64,000 nucleotides of DNA from Clavelina lepadiformis (lineage: Eukaryota; Chordata; Ascidiacea; Aplousobranchia; Clavelinidae): NCBI RefSeq assembly GCF_947623445.1, contig NC_135243.1, positions 8,496,501 to 8,560,500 of the forward strand, read 5' to 3'. The notes beneath the pieces are model-generated. The model worked only from the letters and a program-made list of their open reading frames with translations. It searched no databases and had not been told where the DNA came from. Shown one piece after another: positions 38,374 through 49,300 of the stretch; positions within the stretch are counted from its first letter, which is position 1; every line of letters starts with the position of its first letter. The position numbers and the translations under genes are program-made.

Positions 38374-41300
38374 TAACTATACACAGTTTTACTTGCTAAC
38401 ATAATATTACAGTGATTATTGGTAGTTTAATATTTTCACGCTGACACCGTTAAGTATAGGCTAGTTGCGCAATTCCCTATCCAAAAATACCAACAGGTAG
38501 TTAGTCTAATTTGACCAACAAAAAAGTGTTGCAGTTCAAAAAGCTAAACTTGGCACATACACATACACATTTTACTTTTACTAATGAAAGGGCCCCAGCC
38601 CCCAGGGCACTTCACCATGTAAATCCGACGCTGCTGCCGAAATCTGCTATGTTTTCGAAATCTACCATGCGCCCACAGAAATGTAGTAATATGTCCGCTT
38701 AGATGTAAAAAAGCATGTTACTCACCGGCCTCGGCCGATATGAGTGGTGCCAAACAGAATTATGACGTAACAAATTTAACTTTGTGAAAACACTATTCAA
38801 TTTCAAACAAACTAAATGTTTCACCCAACCCGTTGCAAAAAAATGAGCGGTTAGATTACAGAAATGGGTATGTAAGAAGTTGATTTAAGGTATTTAGGGT
38901 TTAATTGAAATTAGACTTAGGTATGAAGAAAGATTTAGATAAATTTTAGCTTACATGTAAAATAATAATTTAAGTTACCCGGTAGCCTAGGTTAACAAAA
39001 ACTATGAAATGCCGATAATAGCTTTGAACGTATTTCCGATAAAATATTGGTAATGACCGTGTCCTGCCAAATATTGACGCCGTTAGTGACGTAATAAATT
39101 CATTTAATCAATATGCAATAAGCTCTATACACAAGTAGCGTACAGAACTTACAGACAGAAGTAGGCCAACACCTGTGACCTGTATACGATATTTTGTTTG
39201 CCAGTATACAAGTATTCGAAAAAATTGCGGTATCATACTATTCAGCCACTGAAAAGACGCACGTTTTCTACTTTTTATCAGACAATGTTATTAATTTATT
39301 ACGTCACAAAGATGGGTCAATATTTGGCAGAGGGTCACTATAGAGTAGCCAAGTTTTTTTAAGATGTGAAAACATTTTAGAAAAAGCAGACTGTAAGTGC
39401 AAAAACCACAACTGGCACCTTATCAGCTTGGATGTAAACTTTTAGCCTAAATAATGTTAATCAAGCTACAATTTATCAGAGAAGTTTACAGCCCTAGAAA
39501 TAACTTCTCGCACCCCCAATTGAGAGTCCCTGGGGTTGGTCAAAGTATTTTTTGCTTATGCTACATAGTGCACAGTTATCTGGCGCACACATATGCTTTA
39601 TTATGACAGATGCGTCATGCAAATAATAGAATAATTAATGAGTGTGCAACGGACAAATCGGAAATTAGTAATCGTATGTGTTTATATTGCTTTATATCAC
39701 CGAAAGAAGGTAACTATAAACAATGCAGAACGCTCAGTATTAGTACTACTACTTTGTCTTAACTGCAAAAATTGTAGTTAACTAATAAACTAAGTGCACT
39801 ACCACCAAAATTAATATGACTTGAGTTTTTGTTATGCCTTTGTGAAAAAACAGCAAGCCGCCTTTGTAACAAAGAAGCTAAGACAGTTGTTTTTGTCTTC
39901 TTGAGTTTGAGTGAAATTTAGTTTGGCCCTTCGTGTCGAAACGGATACCCGAGCTATACGTCAGTTAATATGAGGCAAGGAGTAAAACTAAAAACCCCGC
40001 TCTAAATTTACGTGATTATTGTCAGAACGCCGTCGACATATGCGCAAAATAAGTATTTCCTGTGCCTATAGTTGTTGAAGGCATGCGAGTGTAGATGACA
40101 GTGCTCTCATGAAGAATATGACGTTATAAAGGTGCTTCCGTCACTAAAAAGTCTGTGGTATTTTTGAAACCTTCAGAAAACTCTCAGTTGTTTGCACTGT
40201 CACTTAGTTTCTAATGTACTTTTTTATTATTTACAGAGCGTTCGGTTCAAAAGCAAGTCGTTCATTTATAACGAAAGGGACAGGCATGTACCATAGTAAA
40301 AGTGAATACTTTTGCAATACAGTGTATGAACAGATTTGAGTTTTGAAGGATTACACGCAAAAGATGTTTAATCGGCTTACGAGAAATATAGCGCAAGTTC
40401 AAGTTCTTCTGAAATGTCCTAAATTCTTCAGAAGAAATGTTTTTTTTAATCTACTAATGTCATTTTTGTAGTTGCCGTGGAACAATCCAATCCGAGTGAC
40501 CTTAAAAAATCAAACAAACGGAATTTTGACAGATCCGAGGTTAGTTTTATGATTGAGCATAGTTCTTAGCCTTAGACCTTAGTGTTATTTATACAAGACA
40601 GCCATAATTAACCGCATTCGCTTCACAAACACACGTTGACTCGTTTTATTTACAAAACGTAGGTTTTCTTACAGTTGAACGACGATAGTGTTTCGATCTC
40701 CTACTGACCTGCTGGTTTTTGCATATTTTTGTTTCGTTTGGATACATTTTTGTGTGGTCATTAAACCAATGTCGTATTTGCCAGGTATTTTTTTTGGACT
40801 AACGATCCATAGAAAGAGCAAGTGATTGTTTCCAGCAGGCGTACAAGGCAAGCTACAAAAGGCATACGTTGAAATTAACGTGTACAGTATACAAATGCAT
40901 AATACAAATTAACGTGTATACTGTACCAAAGTAATAAACTAACTAGGTCCGTAAATAGTTCATTTTACAGTAATGTCAATGCATAAGCTACATAAAAAAC
41001 GACGGCCTGTTTTTTTATTGCAGTGCTGGGATGCTTTTGTTTTCATTTTATCTACCTACACAATAGCACACCTACGGTCTGTTGATTATGTACATAACGG
41101 TGAGCGTAGCCATAGCCACTGAGTAAACGGTAAAACGAACAAAAGACGTTCCATTCACATTGAAACTAAACCCAACCGAGTTTGACGAGAAGCTAAACGT
41201 GAAAAAGATAGGACATGATTGTGCAACTTCCAAAAGAACTGTGTCGGGCCTAAGGTTTTATGATTGAACAAAGAAAACTAAGACAAAGGGCGGTTTGTTT

Positions 41301-42037
41301 TGACCATTGTATTAACATTGTTGTATGTCCTTGCTATTTTAAATGAAACCCGCTTGTGTCATAGCAAAAGAAATTAGGCAGGAAAGGTAAACAGTATTAT
41401 TCTTTTCAGTATTACAAGCTTCAACGTGTAGTTAAAAAAGAATATTGAGTAAAGTGACAATGATAACTGAGATAGACAGATAGTGTCTTTGCAGCACTAC
41501 CTGCAATACCGTTAAGTCGGTGTTATTAAACGTTTTTTTCTATCTTGAAGAATACGGTACTTTTAGATTTTTAATAAAGAAACTACTAAGCATGTAGAAA
41601 AGACTGGGCATCGAGTACCATATGAATCATTTGTTTGTTAAACCGGTAGTTAATCATCAACACAGGCGAAATAGCTATCTAGGTAGGGCATGTGGCAGTG
41701 ATCTAATTCGTTAGCTTTGACCGTTGCGATCCTGATACAAAATGCTGTTAACTTGCAAGGGTCGATTTTCCTACCTTAGAAGAGGCGCTTTCCGCTTCTG
41801 TTGTTTGTGGCAATCGTCAACATAGCGGACAACGTACCATGAATTAAATCAATATCGTTTTATGTTAAAAGGATGTTGAATCAATTAAGGTAATACTACG
41901 AATTTAACACTGGGTTAATACCACATGCTTCTAACATGCTGAAGCTGTAAAACTAAAAAGTGCTGTTTACCTCCAAGCGGACAGAATCTTGAAAAAGCGA
42001 GTTATTGTTGGCTCTAGTCCAACAAATTAGAAGTTTA

Positions 42038-42881
42038 GTGATATTTAGGGCCCGCAAAAGTCAATAAAGTCAAAATTTTTTAAGGACCTCGTCTGACCAC
42101 GAATCAAAGAATAAAGTTGTTTTCAGCACTTAGGGGATTGTTACTAAGAAGTTTATAGGTCAAAATAAAGTCAAAATTTTCAATAAAGTCAAAATTTGTC
42201 AAATTATGGCTTTTGACAAAGTTTTTGTGTTTCTTGAGAGTAATTTTTGTAAAAATCCTCGTGGAAGCATTGTAAATCAGGAACTGCGACACAATTAAAC
42301 CATATTAACCCATAAAAATAGGAAATAAGTCACAATGCCCACTTGGATCAGCAGTAACTTTTATCGCAAATTGTCCATTGTTGATTTATTGTTGCGTATT
42401 TAAATAATTCTTATAAAACACTTCCTCTTCATAAACGTGGTCTTTTCGAAGATCAACAGTTTGAATTTTAGGAATAGCCTACTGACATTCCGTATTAGGC
42501 TACAAAAATGCCTAAGCAAGCTAAATCGTCTTCAGCAAAAGTTAGACAGATTTGTCGAGATTTTTCTGATTAATTGTTTAATCTGCTGTTTATTAGAATT
42601 TACCACGCGGAGAAAATCGAGGCAAAGTGCCTTTTTCACAAGGACAAAATAACACAAGCTACCTAAATCTATCGCCAAAAAACACGACGCACTTTTTATA
42701 ATCCATAAAACACCATGACTTTTCGACAAAATATTACGTTTGGGTCTGAAATCGACAAAATGTTATGTTTGGGTAACTGGAGGAAGAACTGTGGCCTCTA
42801 CAAATAAGCAATTTCGTTAGGTCAAAATAAAGTCAAAAAAAAATTTTTTTAGGTCAAAATAAAAATGGCCCTAGTAATATT
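42038..42881 (+). mobile_element. hAT-type element, 5' transposase remnant
   Basis: The element is 42046-42873 (828 bp), with short inverted ends TAGGGCC and GGCCCTA. The flanks GTGATATT (42038-42045) and GTAATATT (42874-42881) agree at 7 of 8 bases, fitting an aged 8-bp hAT target duplication. Both ends carry repeated TAAAGTCAAAATTTT-like words. A plus-strand segment starting at the ATG at 42508 reads MPKQAKSSSAKVRQICRDF before a stop, and resembles the N-terminus of a hAT transposase; further coding-like sequence follows in another frame. Confidence 0.7.
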
Positions 42882-43304
42882 GATCTATGTCAGGCCTATA
42901 AATGAATAGCGTAAAACTGATGTAAGGTGTAAACAATCCGTACTACAGGCACAGCTAAGCTTGCGGCTTGTCACGTGAAATTCTTTTGACGTACAAAACT
43001 TCAAAATATGCCGTATGACTGTGATCTAAAAATACTCACAGCAACGTGCAAACAAGTTTTCAGCAATGGAGACTTGATTTTCGTTTCTACAAATTACAGT
43101 CATGGGTTCCGCGTAGTTTCGCTCGGTTGAAATCCGCATTGTGAATGAACTTTTTGAAAATATTCAAAGGGAGACTTAATTATGCCTATTTTTTGGGGGC
43201 TGAAAACCTATAGCGCATAGCGGTTGATTTTAGTAGAATTGTAGCTAATTAGCTGGATTCACATGGATATTTTTTGCAGGGGATGGTTTGTAAATGGTAG
43301 AAAT

Positions 43305-46300
43305 ATGTCGGGTGCCTTAGAGTTATCAAAAATGCTGCTGAATACTGTCGCCCAGCCGGCGTATGACGTATACAATGGAATGGTTACAATTGTCAGTGCT
43401 CGTGGCAACCAAACAACCAGTGGGGCAAACGATACCTCTAAATTAGTTACCCTGGAATTAACCACAGAAGATATTCAATTTTATATGACGTTGAAACTTA
43501 TTTGGGCTTTTGCTATTTGCTTCGTTGGGCTGGGAACTGCCTTCACTGTTCTTTATTATATGTACGCTTTGTTTTTTGTTCCATACGAAAGAGTGAAAAG
43601 ACTGGGCTCGATTGGGTAAGTTTAAGTTTAGTTTGTTGATGGTTTTGGTAATGCAGATATAATTTGTTATGCAGTTGTATATTTGTTATACAGTTGTAAA
43701 AAATCACTGTCAGTTCCATAAAACTCCAAGCAACGATATTCCTTTTTTGACCCTAACATAATGTGCTATTGATTGCGTAATCCAGACAAAGGGACAAAGT
43801 TTGTTCAGGTGACAAAAGAGTATGAGCAAAAGGTAGTCGTAATGGGCTGTAATCGTAAAGTATATGTGATCATTATTCTAACAAGGTAAACCACAATCTT
43901 TTGATATGAAGTTACCCAAACATTATGGCTCATCTAGCTTATGTCAACACGGCGTAGAAGCAAAAGCCAAAACAAGCCGAAGCCGTTAGAGTGTTAGACT
44001 ATTTGAGGTTACGTTTAAATTATCTGGCACAGAGTTGTTAGTCGGACCGGGCTTTTCAGGTCGGGTTCGGGCTTAAATTTCAAAAAACAGATTCGGGCCT
44101 GAAACTATAGTCAAACTATGCCAAATTTACGTCGTATTTTTACTTTCTTAACACAAATGCGCGTGCGCGCAGAATGCTACTAACCTCCCACAAAGAGCAA
44201 AAGGCAACTTAGAAAATATTGCCTGTCTAGGAATGACATCAAAAATGACTTTGATTCATTCAGTAAATTTAACGAGCTTGAAATAAAATTTTCTGGTTCG
44301 GGTTAACAATATAAGGCCCGTTTACAACTTTGATCTGGTATTGTAAGGACATTTCCACTTTGGCCTAGTTGAATTAAAACGCAATAGGCTTAGAAGGCTT
44401 TTTATCTAAGTATAGATTCGAGTGAAACATTTTGCAGTATGCGCTGTTCCCAGTGTGAGTTTTGATACTTCTTCTGTTGAGCTTTTTCAAGCAGTCGCTG
44501 TTGCCGAGTAAGACTTCCATAAACAAGTTTGGAAGCAACGAAGCGCGTATGTTTGCCCGTGTAAAAACAATCATTAGGTCGTGTAAAACGCGCTAAAATG
44601 TAGGGCGGAACAAAGGCTACAGCAGACTGGGTCCAGTTATCTACCAGCTCTTCGAAAGCACTGGACAATAACGATAGTAAACGTTGGTAGTCTTTTTAGT
44701 AAAGCCGCTTGCCATAAATATTGCAAATGAAAATAATAATAGTATGAATTAAAGGTTTCTTAAAAGCTTCTTAACAGTAAACTTGCATTTTAAAGTCAAC
44801 CTAAAAAGCGTTCATAGACTACGGGGTAGTATAAAAACAATTTCTCTACCTTTATCGTCATACCAAATCACAACTACGTTACGAACCGCATTAAAGCAAA
44901 CATAACACTTTGTAAAAAAATTGTCAACCTAATATCTCAAACTACACCAACCTCTAAAAAATATGGTAATGCAAATATCGGAGATATCACAAAATTTTCA
45001 TTTTGGCCATGCTACATCTTATGTGGTAAAAGTATTTCGGTGTGTAGGTACATATGTGTACATGGTTCAACCAAAGCACAACTTAGATTGCAAATCAACG
45101 TTGCAAATGGACGTGCAGTGACTGTACTACGAAACAATTTTACGTGCAAGATAAACTTAGTACTTTTCACGCCAACGTTGCACCGGAAGCATAAAACATT
45201 ACGATATTCCCAAAATGTTTTAGAAATTCTTACAAAATACTAATGAAATAACCACTACTGAAAGCAGTCACATTTGAAAGTTTTTCTTTGTTGATTGTGT
45301 GTTAAATATTTCCGTTACAGTACAGCATAGCTATAGATATGTGTAATTCTATTGATGCAAGTAATGTACAAAATGTTGTATCAGTGTTTGTGTAGCAATT
45401 GTAATACAGTAAAAGCTCATTAACATGACTTCATTTGACTGGAAATTCAAACAATTTAAGGCAACTTAACCTAATAAAATGCATGTAAACTACTAATAGT
45501 GACAATTGTTTTTTTTTGTTTCCCAGAGCATAGATAGTACCAATTAACTATCTCAACCTTAGTGAAAAAATCGTTATTAATAGAAATAATATAGGATGAT
45601 AAGGCAATGTTATACATATCGTCCGTGTTTATGTAATCTTGTAACATTTCATGTATACTTGTAACATTAAAACGTAACGTTATGAACAAATGACATCCAG
45701 TAACGTAATGCGTAATGACGTAATGACATCCAGTAACGTAACAGTTTTATACAGGAACTATGTCATAAGTTGATGGCGCAAGATATGAAAATATACCGCT
45801 GCACAACGTTATCATAATATTGTCAGCTATACCGGTTTCCATTTTTAATAACCCGTAAGGGTGCTATTAATACCGTATTCGATATCCAAAAGCTTTCACT
45901 ATACAGGTACACACATTTTCCGAGCTATAGCATAAACACGATTGACTTTATTAGAGGTCATACTGTAACTGATTTTGCTCTTGGTATGCAGGCTAATTAT
46001 ATATATACTCGGGATAATTGCGCATAAATAATAATAATTGTAGAAGCCAATTTATTGTTTTTTTTTAATTTGAAAAGTGATATTTTGTGGTGAATCGGTG
46101 TAAGTCTAATTGTGTTCCTATCCTCAGTTACCTGAATCACGAAGCCGGGCAACCATCGAAGAAAGAAATTGCAAATTTGATTCGAAAACGCCGAAAAATT
46201 GGCGAAGATTTGCCTCCTGTTTATCCCAACGGCTGGTTTCGGCTTGTAGATAGTCTGCAGCTGAAAAAGGGCGAAGTGAAAGAGGTTTCGGCAATTGGTG

Positions 46301-49300
46301 AGCACTTGATTGTAGGCTATGTCATGGTGTTATTTTTGGTTCGCATTGCTATGGTGTTGCAAGAACGAAACTTGGTCGTGTACTGGCTGGTTTCGTGGAA
46401 ACTATCGACGACTACTTTGTTGCATGAATGGCACAAAATACCTTGAATGCTTCGATTAGATTCTTCGGATTAAAGTTCTTAGAAAAACCATTTTCGATTG
46501 AAGATTGATTGAGGTTGAAAATTGTATCCGCGGTAACGACCTGAAAAGTTGTATCGGAGCATTTTTACGTGTAATTGTGAAACTGTTTACGTTTAAGTTG
46601 CAGTTAAATGTCGTGCAGTTAAAGTTGTCATGTTTGACGCTATTGCATCCAATTGATTAACCTTTAAATAATTGCCATTCGAAGCTTTAAGTCTAAATTA
46701 CTGTACTATTGATACGTCTTGTCGTAAAAGCGAAGTATGCCATAACTAGGGATATTTTTATATGACCTTAAAAAATCAATAATATGACTTTATTTTTTGG
46801 AAAATATGACTTTATGTGAAAATTGTGTATTTTTACATGCGAACAACGTCACTCACGGAACTAAAGAGTAAAACATACGCAACATTACAGTAATACACAT
46901 CCATTTTTATTTTAAACCACTGTTGTAGTACAGTTTCATGTAGTGTGGAATGTTAGAGTCTTTGAAGTTACGATTTGGACGTAAAAATGACTTTAGTAAG
47001 GAAAATGAGCGCTCCACAGACGCTGATGTGGGTTGACACTTCTGCAGTTTTGCATAAAGCGCTGGTGAAATGTCTTGTCTTTGTAGCTCCATAATTTGTT
47101 TCACATCGTTTTTGTCCAATCGCTTCTTAATGTAATTTTTGAGCTCAAGCTAGCGGATCTTTTCCGAAGTCAAGGGCATTTAGATCAGCATGGGCCTCTT
47201 TGATGGTGTACGTACAACTTTCCATTTTGAGTATTAAGTTTGAAATATTGTTGTAGTGGAGGCATATTTCTGTTAACTGACTAGTCAACTTTGGATGGTT
47301 GACTGTAACCGTCTGTGACTGTAAGTGTTATGTAGGCTAATCCTACAGTTTGCCTTCGTTTAATCAGAAATTGCCTTACTTTCTTAGTGCTTAATTGCTT
47401 CACCGCTTAAATTGGTACTTCTTATTTAAAGTATACAACGATATGACTATATAACTTAAAAAGCTGATTTATGACCTTACCAGGAAAATATGACTTTATA
47501 TGACTTCATAACTTTCTTAATATACCTCATCGGGATGCGGTTTTTGCGTTAAAATTGATTTCACGACTTACTGATGCATAGAAAAAAATATGACTTTAAT
47601 GACTTTAAATGGCCTTAGCCATAACTCAAAACGTTGCAGTTGCTGCAATCGCGCTACCTTACTGTGTAACATTTTTCACGTAAGAAAAAAAACTTGTTAA
47701 GAAAAACTCAAATAATGGTCGTGATATGAAAATTATCTATCACTGCCAGGAACTTTGTTTCTGGCAGAAAACTAACTGCTTAAAATTTCCTTGCAGGCCA
47801 GCATTTTGCAGTCTTTCGCACGCAAACAGGAAAAGCCCACATACTTGACGCATACTGCCCTCACATGGGCGGAAATTTAGGGGTAGGTGGGCAGGTCAAA
47901 GGTGAATGTTTGGAGTGCCCTTTTCATGGATGGGTTTTCAGTGGGAAGGGAGAATGCGTGAAAATCCCCTACTCGGAGAAAGGTAATGCTAATATAAGAC
48001 TACGCCGTCGAGACATAAATAACATGAAGAGGTTAGTTGATGGAACATTGCAACTTCATCAAACGTTTGGAAATTAAATGTAACCAACTGTCCAGAACAC
48101 GATCAAGAAGGATTACACTGATCTGGCAATCTGTTTTTCCAGTACCAAGTTTCGCTAAAACGAAGTCATGGCCGTGCCGTGAGGTGAACGGGGCTGTATT
48201 TGTTTGGTATCACTGTGACGGAGTAGAGCCTGAATGGGAACTCCCCGTAGTCGAGGATATTGCGAACGGAAACTGCAACTATCTTGGCAGAGTTGAGCAT
48301 CACGTCAACACACATATACAGGTATACAGCCTGCAACAACACCAAAATAGAGCACTAACTTTATAGCTATAGAAAAACCAAAACCACGTCATATATATGC
48401 TATAAACTCAGCAATTAGGCTAAGAAAGTTGATCGAATCTAATCAAAAACCATTCAGAACTTCCAGAAATTATACTTTGATATCGGAAGTATCGTAGAAC
48501 TCTGACTATCATGGCTTGTGTATTAGTCAGTACAGTGCATGATAGATTTTCTAAGTTGTACCAAAGGTTTAAATCCAAAGGTCATGATAGGATCTTCCTG
48601 AAAATGGGTCGGATCAAGCCCACTTGAGCCACCTCCACGTCCCAAACGCTCTTTCCGGCAATGACCTATCTACACAGTTTTCTTCGTCGTGGAATTTCGC
48701 CCAGCACATTTTCAAGGTAGATACTTTAGTGAAAACTTTACGGGTTACAAGTTTTTGAATATCATCAACGAAACATTGGAAGTTTGTCATTTTGTAAACT
48801 GCAAATTGTTCCCACTGAGGAAAATTTAAGTAAAATCTTTATTATGCAACTTAACTTCGTTGCGGTGTAGTACGAATTTCTCGCCATTTAAGCTACTATA
48901 TTATGATGGACTTGTTTTGAAGTATTGCATTATCAGATTCACATCATATGAAAAGCGTGGACAAGGATAACTGCATTGCAATGGCACTGAATTTACGAAA
49001 CGATAAGGGTGTGGTATAATAACGGTCACCATTCACCTAGGGGGCCAATTCCCGCTCCACCTTCGAAAAATGAAAGTTAAATAATAACCCTCTAAAGCCG
49101 ACTTAGACCACGTTAAGAGAAATAGGCTAAGCCGAAGATAGCACGACAAACAAAATCTCTCTAGTGGTTACTTACGGGATAGGTTTATATTTACTTAACC
49201 ACCAGGTTGTTTGCACACGTTCCCACACTTCATAAGAGCCAGTTTTTATTGAAGTTTGATTTAGACCGCATTTATCGTGGTTAACGACCGAAAAAGTTGT

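Larger units (their letters stand above)
32307..43304. other. 11-kb stretch between the head-to-head nvd copies
   Basis: No supported gene. It contains a 101-bp tandem repeat (37697-37843), a probable hAT end at 38354-38373 and a delimited hAT-type element (42046-42873). Open frames such as 35405-35755 (-) and 38026-38319 (-) have no recognisable domain. Any promoters for the two nvd genes would lie at the two ends of this stretch; I see no convincing core-promoter motif. Confidence 0.5.

Noticed and set aside
48478..48530. Segment reading E-L-P-E after an acceptor-like CATTCAG, considered as the missing nvd exon 5
   Set aside because: It stops after a few codons and lacks the NGSDQAHL motif. 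The true exon is 48591-48716, which aligns with the minus-strand copy and keeps phase.
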